From assembly GCF_030688855.1 (NCBI RefSeq), contig NZ_JAUYZK010000004.1, positions 62,001 through 126,000 on the forward strand: a stretch of 64,000 nt of DNA. The letters run 5' to 3'. Below the pieces are notes generated by a model, which saw only the letters and a list, made by a program, of their open reading frames with translations, did not search any database and had not been told where the DNA came from. Below are positions 1 through 8,873 of the stretch, piece by piece. The position numbers and the translations under genes are program-made. The stretch comes from Helicobacter cappadocius (lineage in GTDB: Bacteria > Campylobacterota > Campylobacteria > Campylobacterales > Helicobacteraceae). Within the stretch, counting starts at the first letter, position 1. Each line of letters opens with the position of its first letter.

Positions 1-244
1 ATAAAGCTACAGCGAGATTTGCTCTCAGCTGTATATTATGCGTGTCATTTTTAAACTTTGCAACAAATGAAAATATCTTTCCTTCAGAATAGAGTTTTTC
101 CAAACATTTTTCATTACACTTATCAATAGTAATATCCACTACCTCTTGTTTTGGCAATGGCAATGGAGAAATGATATAGCTCTTAGCAAAAATACTACAA
201 CTACCCAATACAAGAAACATACATAAAGCTGTCCATTTTTTCAT
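1..244 (-). CDS. Exported protein of unknown function, N-terminal part (cut by window edge)
   Basis: Only the first 81 codons are in the window and the frame stays open to base 1. The protein begins with a clear signal sequence (MKKW, a hydrophobic stretch, then LGSC and FAKS). LGSC could be a lipobox with Cys16 as the lipidated residue, or signal peptidase I could cut after FA; I cannot decide. Two more cysteines follow in a C-x3-C pattern (residues 44-48). The ATG overlaps the stop of the uracil-DNA-glycosylase-like gene by four bases (ATGA), so the two are very likely co-transcribed. The function is not recognised. Confidence 0.6.
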   Translation of the reverse strand, partial: MKKWTALCMFLVLGSCSIFAKSYIISPLPLPKQEVVDITIDKCNEKCLEKLYSEGKIFSFVAKFKNDTHNIQLRANLAVAL

Positions 245-879
245 AAAATTCCTTTTGCAAGTAAAAAATGTTTCATTGCTTCTTTTTTTAAAGATGGGTT
301 TTTAAGCAATTGGTTTAAAGAATAAGTAGCTAAATAATTCCTCCCATCTTCAGAGAAAATTCTACCTTTATGTTGATTAAAATCAACTCCAAGCAAATGC
401 CTCAAAACAAAATCACCCATCAAAATAGTAATTTTAATAGGGGCTAATGTCATCTGTTGATTTAAATATTGCCTACATATCAAAGCATCGCTATCTGTTG
501 GAACATTCAAATCGTTTTCATTGCATTTAACCAAGGATAAAACTCCATATTCTGGTGCTCTTAGCTTGAAAACATTAGAAATAATATCTTGTAACATTTT
601 TGAACTTCTATTTTCTACAAAGTGATTAAATGCATCTACTAAAGGAAGTCCGGAAATAAATACTATTTTTGCCTTTGGAGGCAAAATACCAAAGCTTGGT
701 TTGGAAGTTTTACTTCGTTCGCATAGAGCACAATGAGCGATAGTGTCCTCAAGAGAAAGCATTGGGACACTAACCTCAACATTAGATGGCTGGGTATTTA
801 TATTGTCTATATATCTTTCTCCAAACATCTTTTGATAATACAAAAGCCTGAGATGGAGAATTTTTTGAATTTGAGACAT
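241..879 (-). CDS. Uracil-DNA glycosylase superfamily-like protein (HP0650 type)
   Basis: 212 residues. Four cysteines at 50, 53, 119 and 135 reproduce the C-x2-C ... C-x15-C spacing that holds the 4Fe-4S cluster of family 4 uracil-DNA glycosylases. The C-terminal GRNYLATYSLNQLL segment resembles that family's conserved G-R-x-x-x-x-T-Y-H-P-S region, but the histidine is missing. The usual catalytic motif GEAPG near residue 75 is also not present (ISGLP instead). The glycosylase fold and cluster therefore look conserved while activity is doubtful. It lies 18 bases after aspA on the same strand, as HP0650 does after HP0649 in H. pylori. The ATG has only a weak upstream G-rich element. Confidence 0.6.
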   Translation of the reverse strand: MSQIQKILHLRLLYYQKMFGERYIDNINTQPSNVEVSVPMLSLEDTIAHCALCERSKTSKPSFGILPPKAKIVFISGLPLVDAFNHFVENRSSKMLQDIISNVFKLRAPEYGVLSLVKCNENDLNVPTDSDALICRQYLNQQMTLAPIKITILMGDFVLRHLLGVDFNQHKGRIFSEDGRNYLATYSLNQLLKNPSLKKEAMKHFLLAKGIL

Positions 880-897
880 TAAAACCCGATACTCCCT

Positions 898-2310
898 CTA
901 GTTTTTATTCTTGTTGTGCATATGAGGATTTATCATATTTTGTGGCTTGAATATTTCATCAAGCTGCTCTTTGCTAAGCAATCCTCTTTCTAAAGTGATA
1001 TCATAAACACTTTTACCAGTATTGAGGCATTCTTTCGCAATTGAAGCAGAGTTTTCGTATCCAATATAAGGATTAAGTGCAGTGACAATTCCCACACTAT
1101 TTAAAACAAAATTTTTACATACATCTTCATTTGCGGTGATTCCATCTATGCATTTATGAGCAAGAGTAATCATTGCACGATTTAGCATGACAATAGAATT
1201 AAACAAACTATAGGCAATCACTGGTTCAAACACATTCAATTGCAATTGCCCCCCTTCTGCTGCCATAGTAACGGTAATATCATTTCCAATAACAGCAAAA
1301 CAAACTTGATTAACCACTTCAGGAATAACAGGATTGACCTTACCTGGCATAATAGAACTTCCCGGCTGCATTTTAGGCAGATTGATTTCATTTAATCCCG
1401 CTCTTGGTCCTGAGCTTAAGAGTCTCAGATCATTACACACTTTGGATAATTTTACAGAGACTCTTTTAAGAACTCCACTGATCTGAACATATGCACCTGT
1501 ACTCTGTGTAGCCTCTATCAAATCAGTTGCTGTGATAAAAGGTCTGCCCGTAACTTCTTGGATCTTTTCCTCTACGATTCTTTTATAATCAGGATGTGAA
1601 TTTATACCTGTCCCAATAGCCGTACCACCTAGATTGATAATACGTACCAAATTTCTAGCATCCAAAACACGTTCAATGTCTTTATTGATCATCAACTCAA
1701 AAGTTTTAAACTCTTGTCCTAATGTCATTGGCACAGCATCCTGTAATTGCGTTCTTCCCATTTTGAGTATATCTTGAAACTCTTCAGCTTTTTTGGCATA
1801 TGACTCCTTGAGAATGCGCATTGACTCTGTCAAACCACTCAATCTTTCATAAAGAGCTATTCTAAGTGCTGTAGGATAAGCATCGTTGGTAGATTGAGAC
1901 AAATTTACATGATCATTTGGATGACAATATTCATACTCACCCTTTTTATGCCCCATCAATTCAAGCGCAATATTTGCAATAACTTCATTAGCATTCATAT
2001 TCGTGCTTGTTCCTGCACCTCCTTGAATCATATCCACCACAAACTGATCATGATATTCTCCAGCAAGAATAGCATCACAAGCCTTGCAAATAGCATCTTT
2101 TATATTTGTATCCAATAAACCCAACTCATGATTTGCTAAAGCAGCAGCTTTTTTCACCTGTGCAAGTGCATTTACAAAAACAGGGAAATCAGAAAGCCTC
2201 TCGTTGGTGATATGGAAATTTTCCATCGCCCTAAAGGTTTGCACTCCATAATAAACATCATCATCAATTTCCAACTCTCCAATGAAGTCGTGTTCTTTTC
2301 TTGTAGCCAT
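898..2310 (-). CDS. aspA: Aspartate ammonia-lyase
   Basis: 470 residues, the normal family length. It converts L-aspartate to fumarate and ammonia in the cytoplasm, feeding fumarate respiration and amino-acid catabolism. The fumarase/aspartase signature GSSIMPGKVNP, which contains the catalytic serine loop, is present around residue 320, and SQSTNDAYPTA and GGTAIGTGIN match other conserved blocks. The ATG follows AGGAG at a good distance. The gene is preceded by murA with a 74-base gap, so it may have its own promoter, and is followed closely by the HP0650-type gene, as in H. pylori. Confidence 0.96.
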   Translation of the reverse strand: MATRKEHDFIGELEIDDDVYYGVQTFRAMENFHITNERLSDFPVFVNALAQVKKAAALANHELGLLDTNIKDAICKACDAILAGEYHDQFVVDMIQGGAGTSTNMNANEVIANIALELMGHKKGEYEYCHPNDHVNLSQSTNDAYPTALRIALYERLSGLTESMRILKESYAKKAEEFQDILKMGRTQLQDAVPMTLGQEFKTFELMINKDIERVLDARNLVRIINLGGTAIGTGINSHPDYKRIVEEKIQEVTGRPFITATDLIEATQSTGAYVQISGVLKRVSVKLSKVCNDLRLLSSGPRAGLNEINLPKMQPGSSIMPGKVNPVIPEVVNQVCFAVIGNDITVTMAAEGGQLQLNVFEPVIAYSLFNSIVMLNRAMITLAHKCIDGITANEDVCKNFVLNSVGIVTALNPYIGYENSASIAKECLNTGKSVYDITLERGLLSKEQLDEIFKPQNMINPHMHNKNKN

Positions 2311-2384
2311 TTTTTCTCCTAATATTTAAAATTTTGATTTTTAAAATATCATAGATTATAGTCAAACAAATTTAACTAAAAATT

Positions 2385-3653
2385 TTATTTTTCTTTTAAT
2401 CTTCTAATCTGAGCACCCAATGTAGAGAATTTTTCTTCTAATCGCTCATATCCCCTATCAAGATGGTATATTCTATGAACTTGAGTGTTACCTTCTGCAA
2501 CAAGCCCGGCTAAAATCAAAGCTGAAGATGCTCGCAGGTCTGTTGCCATTACATCAGCTCCAATAAGTCTCTCCCCTCCTGTGATTTTGGCAACATTTCC
2601 ACGCAAAGAAATATTTGCACCCAAACGTTGCAATTCACTCACATGCATAAAACGATTCTCAAATAATCTCTCTTCGATAAAACTACTCCCCTCGCATTGA
2701 GACGCTAAAGCCATAAATTGCGCTTGCATATCTGTTGGAAATCCAGGATATTCAGTTGTAATAATCTCAAAAGCATTACGTTTATGACTAGGTAAAATTT
2801 TCAATGTATTTGAGGTTGTTTCTATTGTAAAACCTATCTCTTGGAGCTTTCCTACCACAGCCTCAAGATGATGTGGTGATACATTTTTAAGTGTAATAGA
2901 TGAATTGGTTATCGCCCCTGCACACAAATATGTCCCTGCCTCAATACGATCTGCAATCACATTGATTTCTTTAAAGTCTAACAATTCTCCATTGGTTCCC
3001 CTCACACAAAGCTCATTACTTCCAATCCCCTCTATTTCAACTCCTGCTTTTTGTAAAATCTCACAAAGCTGTATAACCTCAGGTTCTTTGGCAGCATTTA
3101 CGATGCGAGTAACGCCTTTAGCTAAAGCTGCAGCCATTAAAACATTTTCAGTTCCTGTAACAGTTATCTTATCAAAGACAATATCACTACCTTTAAGTCC
3201 TGAAGATGCCTTTGCGATTATATAGCCTCCTTCTATGGAAATTTCTGCTCCCATTTTCTCCATTGCTTTAATATGCAAATCTACTGGTCTAGCACCAATT
3301 GCACAACCTCCAGGCAAACTTACTTCGCATTTTCCAAATCTACTCAGGAGCGGTCCTAACACTAAAATAGAAGCCCTCATCTTACGTACAATATCATAAA
3401 CAGCTTTAGTATGTATAATTCTATCAGATGCGATCAAAAGCTCATTGGGGGAAACCCATTGCATTTCTGATCCCAAATGTTCTAGCAATTTTGCTAAAGT
3501 TTTTACATCTGCAACATCAGGAAGATTTTTTATTCTTAATGGATTCTTGCACAATAAAGCACTTGCTAAAATAGGCAGTGCTGAATTTTTTGCTCCAGAT
3601 ATCTCAACCTCACCACTCAAAGATCCTCCCCCTACAATCTCTAAATAATCCAT
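2385..3653 (-). CDS. murA: UDP-N-acetylglucosamine 1-carboxyvinyltransferase
   Basis: 422 residues. It catalyses the first committed step of peptidoglycan synthesis, moving enolpyruvate from PEP to UDP-GlcNAc. The catalytic loop [13 protein letters not shown] is present with Cys117, the residue alkylated by fosfomycin, so the enzyme should be fosfomycin-sensitive at the target level. KNSALPILA near the N-terminus is the family's substrate-binding segment. A good AAGG precedes the ATG. It follows the small membrane-protein gene by three bases and sits in the galU-to-aspA block seen in H. pylori. Confidence 0.97.
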   Translation of the reverse strand: MDYLEIVGGGSLSGEVEISGAKNSALPILASALLCKNPLRIKNLPDVADVKTLAKLLEHLGSEMQWVSPNELLIASDRIIHTKAVYDIVRKMRASILVLGPLLSRFGKCEVSLPGGCAIGARPVDLHIKAMEKMGAEISIEGGYIIAKASSGLKGSDIVFDKITVTGTENVLMAAALAKGVTRIVNAAKEPEVIQLCEILQKAGVEIEGIGSNELCVRGTNGELLDFKEINVIADRIEAGTYLCAGAITNSSITLKNVSPHHLEAVVGKLQEIGFTIETTSNTLKILPSHKRNAFEIITTEYPGFPTDMQAQFMALASQCEGSSFIEERLFENRFMHVSELQRLGANISLRGNVAKITGGERLIGADVMATDLRASSALILAGLVAEGNTQVHRIYHLDRGYERLEEKFSTLGAQIRRLKEK

Positions 3654-3656
3654 TTT

Positions 3657-4055
3657 TCAACCTTTCTTTCTAGTTTTTAAAACATTACTTATCAAATCTA
3701 CGATTTGTTTTTCACTCCCAGCATTTGCATTTTCAAGCTCTTGTCTAAATATAGCTACCTCATCAATGTCAAGAAGCTTACAATAAGCTATTTTTTCAAC
3801 CAAAGCAAACCAAAGCTTAGAATCTTTTTCATCTTGAGGAATCACTACGAAATTTTTCAAAAACTTTCTTAAAAATACTTGAAAATTTTCCTTGGTTTTG
3901 ATTGTATTAAGAATGATTTGAATGCTTTGCAGTGTAAGCTTTTCATTTGCAGGAGGTCTTTGAAAGAATAGCCAAATAATTCCGATCAAACAAATAGGAA
4001 AGGCAAAAAACATTCCGATTAGCCAAAAAAAAGCATAGAACCAAATATCATACAT
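3657..4055 (-). CDS. Small membrane-anchored protein (HP0647 type)
   Basis: 132 residues of unknown function. Residues about 5-32 form a long hydrophobic stretch, probably one or two membrane segments, followed by a soluble helical domain of about 95 residues. I chose the ATG at 4055 because AGGA lies 8 bases upstream; an in-frame TTG at 4070 would extend the protein by five residues but has no ribosome-binding site. It sits 11 bases after galU and 3 bases before murA, the place HP0647 holds in H. pylori, so a link to the cell envelope is plausible but only from context. Confidence 0.75.
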   Translation of the reverse strand: MYDIWFYAFFWLIGMFFAFPICLIGIIWLFFQRPPANEKLTLQSIQIILNTIKTKENFQVFLRKFLKNFVVIPQDEKDSKLWFALVEKIAYCKLLDIDEVAIFRQELENANAGSEKQIVDLISNVLKTRKKG

Positions 4056-4066
4056 TTTATAATTCC

Positions 4067-4891
4067 TCAAGAATACAAAGATTGATAAAAATCATTGGTT
4101 GCCTTGATAAAACCACCGATACTTCCACAATCATAACGTTTTCCCTTAAATTTATATGCAATCACCTTGCCCATCTTAGCTTGTTGCAACAATGCGTCAG
4201 TAATTTGTATCTCACCTTTTTTGCCTGGCTTAGTAACCCTCAAAATATCAAAAATATCTGGCGTCAAAATATACCTTCCAATAATTGCAAGATTAGAAGG
4301 TGCTTGATCTTTATTTGGTTTTTCAATCATATCAAAAACTCTATAAATCCCCTCCTCAATCTCCTCGCCCTGCATAATTCCATATTTATCAACTTCTTCA
4401 AAATCAACTTCTTCAATTGCAATAATAGAACATTGATATTTTTGATAAATATCCATCATTTGGGCAAGCACACTTTTGCCATTTGGATTAAAACATAAAT
4501 CATCCGCAAGAATAACTGCAAATGCCTCTTTTCCTATCAGTGTCTCTCCGGTAAGTATAGCGTGTCCAAGACCCTTCATTTCATTCTGACGAGTATAAGA
4601 AAAGGTACATTTTTTAATAATTGATCTTATTTCCTCTAGTTGAGATTCTTTATCTGTACCTTGTATTTGATGTTCTAATTCATAACTGATATCAAAATGA
4701 TCTTCAATGCTTCTCTTTCCTCGCCCTGTGACAATAGACATAGTATGGCAACCTGCATCTAACGCCTCTTGCACTCCATATTGAATTAAAGGTTTATTTA
4801 CAATCGGGAGCATTTCTTTTGGCATTGCTTTTGTAGCAGGTAAAAATCTGGTTCCATATCCTGCGGCAGGGAAAAGGCATTTAGTAATCAT
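4067..4891 (-). CDS. galU: UTP-glucose-1-phosphate uridylyltransferase
   Basis: 274 residues. It makes UDP-glucose from glucose-1-phosphate and UTP, for lipopolysaccharide and other glycan synthesis. The nucleotidyltransferase signature AAGYGTRFLPATKAMPKEM is at the N-terminus, with EKP (residue about 190) and the metal-binding ADD (residue about 128) also present. The ATG has GGAG upstream and overlaps the slt stop by four bases. Gene order slt-galU-HP0647-murA is as in H. pylori. Confidence 0.95.
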   Translation of the reverse strand: MITKCLFPAAGYGTRFLPATKAMPKEMLPIVNKPLIQYGVQEALDAGCHTMSIVTGRGKRSIEDHFDISYELEHQIQGTDKESQLEEIRSIIKKCTFSYTRQNEMKGLGHAILTGETLIGKEAFAVILADDLCFNPNGKSVLAQMMDIYQKYQCSIIAIEEVDFEEVDKYGIMQGEEIEEGIYRVFDMIEKPNKDQAPSNLAIIGRYILTPDIFDILRVTKPGKKGEIQITDALLQQAKMGKVIAYKFKGKRYDCGSIGGFIKATNDFYQSLYS

Positions 4892-6534
4892 TTTTTCTCC
4901 TTTGTATAAATAATTGTCTGTTTGAGGAATTTCTCCAAATCTATTTTATGACCTAAAAGTTCTTGATAAATCACATAGTTTGCTAAAACCTTCATTCCAT
5001 AAAATCGAGACTCTTCATAAGGGATAAGCTCCATACTTATCCAAGGTTCATATTTTCTGCCCTTCAAAAACAGTTCTTTTTTATCTAACAATCTCCTCAA
5101 AAAGCCAGGTCCTCCATTATAGGCATATGACACAAAAAGAGGATGAACAAATTCTTCTTTGAGATGATTGAGATAATACTTCCCAAAATTCAAAGAAGTC
5201 TTAGGATCAAACATATTAAACAAGCTAATATCCTTAATATTCATCTCTTTTGCAAAAGGAAGAACATTAAAAGGCATAATCTGCATAATTCCTAATGCAT
5301 AAGATCGTGAAATTAGTGCTGGAAGCAGATGACTTTCTTGTCTAGCAATAGCATATACCATTGCTTTTTCATTATCATCTTTCCAGCCAATAAGACCTTC
5401 ATAGGGTCTGATAAAATAATTCATTTTGTATTTGTTTAGACGATTCAAGAAATAGACCAAATGAGGAAGAGTTTTTTCATATTTAAAATATTCCAAAATT
5501 TTTTTGTATTGCTCATCATCTGAAATAGCAAAAATATTTTCTTTAAGTATTTGCCACTCAAAAGGATCAGAAATATCAAATCCTGGATTTTTTTTACTAA
5601 TATCTTTAAAGTCTGAAATTATATTGTATTTTGGAACAGAGCCCAACTTTTGATTTGCATAAATAGAAAAAATATCTACAAAATTACTTTGAGAGAGTTC
5701 CTCCAAAAAGAGTTTGTTTTCGCTCAACAAATACTGCCAAAATAAAGCCCTATCCCTCATAAATGGATCAATGGCTGCATTTTTAGAACGTGCAAAATAT
5801 ATAAGAGCTTTTTTTTCTTTTTTTTGTAAAATCTCATTGATCCCTAAAAGAAAAAATGTATTTGCATCTGAGTTTTTGATATCTGCTTTTGCTAATGCCT
5901 TTTTAAATGCATCAAACCTTGGATCTAATATGATACTATGAAGAGTTTTGTTAAAAACAAAGCTATTTTCATTGGCAAGTTTTTCTAGTTTCTTTACAGA
6001 AATAGAATGATCAAAAATCTTAAGTTTTTGGGTATAGCTCAAACCATTAAAAATAGCTCCAAAATTTTTCGCCGAAACTTCAAACATAGCCTTTAGAATA
6101 TCTTTTGACAAAAGAACTTTTATCTGAATTAATAAATCTGGATAAGAAGTAGAGATTTTTTCGATAATAATTTTAGCATCTGAATTTGAAATTTTTGGTA
6201 TATCAGAGAGTTTAAGCCCATAGGAAATACATTGGGCATCTTCGTTTTTTAATTTATCAAAAGTCAAACTTTTGCAAAAAATATCCTTTGGCATTTCTGT
6301 AGATATGCCCTTATTTTGCATTGCCTGTTGGATTTTTGGGGTTTTATTTGCGACTAGGTCGTATGCTTTGATAGCCTCATTTATAGAGGTTTTATCATTA
6401 GATATAAACTGCCAGATATAGAAATCCCTTACCACTCCTTGTGGCTTGGATTCTAAAAATTTCAATGTTATATTATGTTTTGCAATGCCAACTGAGCATA
6501 TCAGCAATAATCCAATAAGAATTCTTTTTGTCAT
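4888..6534 (-). CDS. slt: Soluble lytic murein transglycosylase
   Basis: 548 residues with an N-terminal signal sequence (MTKRILIGLLLICSVGIA). The C-terminal 170 residues carry the Slt70 catalytic domain: AIARQESHL with the catalytic Glu, then SYALGIMQIMP and the later YNGGPGFLRR. The upstream 350 residues are the helical superhelix typical of Slt. The enzyme cleaves glycan strands to 1,6-anhydromuropeptides in the periplasm. A run A8-G-A8 on the coding strand (complement of about 5809-5825) lies inside the gene without breaking it. Four-base overlaps join it to yggT and galU. Confidence 0.93.
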   Translation of the reverse strand: MTKRILIGLLLICSVGIAKHNITLKFLESKPQGVVRDFYIWQFISNDKTSINEAIKAYDLVANKTPKIQQAMQNKGISTEMPKDIFCKSLTFDKLKNEDAQCISYGLKLSDIPKISNSDAKIIIEKISTSYPDLLIQIKVLLSKDILKAMFEVSAKNFGAIFNGLSYTQKLKIFDHSISVKKLEKLANENSFVFNKTLHSIILDPRFDAFKKALAKADIKNSDANTFFLLGINEILQKKEKKALIYFARSKNAAIDPFMRDRALFWQYLLSENKLFLEELSQSNFVDIFSIYANQKLGSVPKYNIISDFKDISKKNPGFDISDPFEWQILKENIFAISDDEQYKKILEYFKYEKTLPHLVYFLNRLNKYKMNYFIRPYEGLIGWKDDNEKAMVYAIARQESHLLPALISRSYALGIMQIMPFNVLPFAKEMNIKDISLFNMFDPKTSLNFGKYYLNHLKEEFVHPLFVSYAYNGGPGFLRRLLDKKELFLKGRKYEPWISMELIPYEESRFYGMKVLANYVIYQELLGHKIDLEKFLKQTIIYTKEKK

Positions 6535-6830
6535 TGAAATAACTTTTGAGCATATACAGACAAAGAATCCACTAATGCCATATCAATAAATTGCAATACA
6601 AGAACAACAAACACGGGTGTAAAATCAATCCCGCTATATACGAGTGGAATTTTGCTTTTAATTCTAGTAAAAACTGGATTTGTGAGTTTATATAAAATCA
6701 CGACGATGGGATTGTTGGGATCTGGACGAACCCAGGTTATCAAAGTAGCGATGATAACCACCCATGTATAAATAAAAATAAGCGTATGCAAAATAGTTGC
6801 AATAGCATTAAATATGTTGGCTAATATCAT
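6531..6830 (-). CDS. YggT family integral membrane protein
   Basis: 99 residues with two hydrophobic segments (about residues 3-26 and 60-90) separated by the family motif WVRPDPNNPIV. The YggT family is membrane-bound and poorly characterised; in other bacteria it is linked to cell-division or osmotic functions. I chose the ATG at 6830 because GGGG lies five bases upstream; a GTG two codons earlier is less well placed. It overlaps the end of gltX by 23 bases and the slt start by four, so translation is probably coupled. Confidence 0.85.
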   Translation of the reverse strand: MILANIFNAIATILHTLIFIYTWVVIIATLITWVRPDPNNPIVVILYKLTNPVFTRIKSKIPLVYSGIDFTPVFVVLVLQFIDMALVDSLSVYAQKLFQ

Positions 6831-8160
6831 TTTCACCCCTTATGCGTAAAATATCTTTGAGATAAAATCTAATATAAGGATAAAGGATATTTAAATCAAC
6901 TCCGTGCGATTCCCCTGTAAGTAAAATTCTAAGTGGCTTGAAGAATTTTTTACCTCTTAGATTGCTAAGCTTCATTGCTTCGTTTTTAAAAGAGTCGTAA
7001 TCATCAAGTATTTTAGATTCTTGCATGATTAAAAGATCTAGTACTTTGAACAATTCAATACATTCAAACTCAAAATTCTCATTTTCATAGAGTTTTTTAA
7101 TATCTTTTGGAGAAAAAATCATCTCAATTTTCTCTCTGATTTCATTAAGAGTACTTGTCTCTTCTAAATAAATTTTTCCGATGGCACCAATGGTAGTATC
7201 TTTGCTTTGCAGCAATAGTGCAAATTCATCTTCATTTAGTCGCTTGAGGTGTTCGCGATTAATATAACGCAAACGTTTTATATCAAATTTTACCGGAGAT
7301 TTTGCTATGTTAGTAATATCAAACCACTCTATAGCCTCAGACAAAGTAAAAATTTCTGTTGGTGTTTTATTCCCCATAGAAATGAGATAATTCATAATAG
7401 CTTGAGGTAAAAAACCTTGCTCTAAAAGCCAAGAAACACTTGAAGCACTGTCTCTTTTACTCATTTTTCTACCACTCTCCCCTAAAATAATAGGCAAGTG
7501 AGCATAACCGATTTTTTTATCATACCCTAGCGAGGTTTGTATTAATATTTGTTTGGGTGTATTACTGACATGATCTTCTCCTCTAACAATAAAATCAATA
7601 TTATAAATCATATCATCACATGCACAAGCAAAATTATAAGTAGGTACGCCATCTTCACGTAAAATCACAAAGCTATCAATCTCTGCTGGAGCAAACTGCA
7701 GATGTCCTTTTATCTCATCATAAAACTCTATGCTTTCTTTTGCTCCTTTAAGTCTTACAACAGGCTTTAAATTAGACTGTTTTTCCAACTCAGCCCAAGC
7801 GTCATCATATCTAAAGGCGACCTTGTTTTCAATAGCCTCTTGTTTTTTTTGCTCTAAAAATTCTTTGGTGCAATAACAATAAAATGCTTTATTTTCCTTT
7901 ATCAAATGCTGTGCAAAACTATGATGATGTTTAAAGTTATGGCTTTGATACACCAAATCATCCCATAAAAGCCCAAAAAGATTTAAAATTGCTAAAATCT
8001 CTTTATCTTTTCCTTCAATATTCCTAGATAAATCAGTATCCTCAATCCGAACAAGAAATTTTTCACCTTTTTGTTTGGCGATAATATAATTAAATACCGC
8101 TGCACGAAGATTGCCAATATGCATATCTCCGGTGGGAGAAGGAGCAAAACGAAGCATCAT
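6808..8160 (-). CDS. gltX: Glutamyl-tRNA synthetase, GltX2/GluRS2 type (predicted to charge tRNA-Gln)
   Basis: 450 residues, a class I synthetase. The HIGH motif appears as HIGN in PSPTGDMHIGN and the KMSKR loop as KMSKRDSAS. The position directly before yggT and slt matches HP0643, the second H. pylori GluRS, which is known to mischarge tRNA-Gln with glutamate for repair by GatCAB, while HP0476 charges tRNA-Glu. By synteny I infer the same role here; sequence alone does not prove specificity. Two adjacent in-frame ATGs (8160 and 8157) are both possible starts. Confidence 0.88.
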   Translation of the reverse strand: MMLRFAPSPTGDMHIGNLRAAVFNYIIAKQKGEKFLVRIEDTDLSRNIEGKDKEILAILNLFGLLWDDLVYQSHNFKHHHSFAQHLIKENKAFYCYCTKEFLEQKKQEAIENKVAFRYDDAWAELEKQSNLKPVVRLKGAKESIEFYDEIKGHLQFAPAEIDSFVILREDGVPTYNFACACDDMIYNIDFIVRGEDHVSNTPKQILIQTSLGYDKKIGYAHLPIILGESGRKMSKRDSASSVSWLLEQGFLPQAIMNYLISMGNKTPTEIFTLSEAIEWFDITNIAKSPVKFDIKRLRYINREHLKRLNEDEFALLLQSKDTTIGAIGKIYLEETSTLNEIREKIEMIFSPKDIKKLYENENFEFECIELFKVLDLLIMQESKILDDYDSFKNEAMKLSNLRGKKFFKPLRILLTGESHGVDLNILYPYIRFYLKDILRIRGENDISQHI

Positions 8161-8207
8161 GAACCTTTTGGTTTATTTTTGTATGATTTTATCAAAATAC
8201 TATGAAG

Positions 8208-8777
8208 TTAAAACATTTTTAGGAAATCTTTGGCATTAAAATTATCATAACTAACCGCATCTGAAGAATCTGAACCAAAAATCTGTTGACCTGATATTTT
8301 TGCGCTCACAAGCTTGAGGCAATTATCAAGCTCTGCTCTTTTATCCTCAAGATATGCACAAACATTTTCATACCCGCCATTGTCAAAAAAATCCAATGGA
8401 TTGAAAACCTCAACGATGATCTCTTCTTTACCCGAAAAAACACTCAAAGTACTCCCAAATAATAATGTCCCCATAAATGAACACTTTTGGACAATTTCAT
8501 TTATTTCTTTAAGCACAATACCTTCCAAAGATTTAAAATCGCTGTCTTTAAAATGATCATCTACTAGAACTATCTGTATTTGAACAATCAGTTTTGCTAG
8601 TGCATTATCTAAGATTTGCAATGCTCCTATAAACTCATTTGCACTTTTCATATCCTCGCCAAATTTGTGTATTTTACGCTCTTTGTTAAAACAACTCTCT
8701 GATACATTTACCCTGCAGGAATCATCAATCCCCTCTAAATGCTTCTTAAAAGTCGCCAATAAATCTTTATCAAACAT
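8208..8777 (-). CDS. Probable flagellin-export (FliS) co-chaperone, HP1076 type
   Basis: 189 residues, largely helical and mixed charge, with no membrane segment. I place it in the HP1076 family because it stands head to head with csd4 (HP1075), as those genes neighbour in H. pylori, and because the soluble helical character fits. HP1076 was described as a partner of the flagellin chaperone FliS. The ATG at 8777 follows AAGGGG; a longer frame back to 8861 would run into the csd4 promoter region and is less likely. Family assignment is by context and memory and should be treated as moderate. Confidence 0.6.
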   Translation of the reverse strand: MFDKDLLATFKKHLEGIDDSCRVNVSESCFNKERKIHKFGEDMKSANEFIGALQILDNALAKLIVQIQIVLVDDHFKDSDFKSLEGIVLKEINEIVQKCSFMGTLLFGSTLSVFSGKEEIIVEVFNPLDFFDNGGYENVCAYLEDKRAELDNCLKLVSAKISGQQIFGSDSSDAVSYDNFNAKDFLKMF

Positions 8778-8840
8778 TTTTTTGCCCCTTGTTGCAGAAT
8801 TATGAACATAAAAAGCACATTTTGTTCCATTGCTTTTAGG

Positions 8841-8846
8841 TATAAT
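8841..8846 (+). promoter_or_regulatory. Probable sigma-70 -10 box of csd4
   Basis: A perfect TATAAT lies 28 bases before the csd4 TTG start, inside the 96-base gap between the divergent co-chaperone and csd4 genes. No good -35 element is visible, which is normal for Helicobacter housekeeping promoters. Confidence 0.5.
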
Positions 8847-8873
8847 ATCGCCAAAAATCATAAAAGGAAGCTT

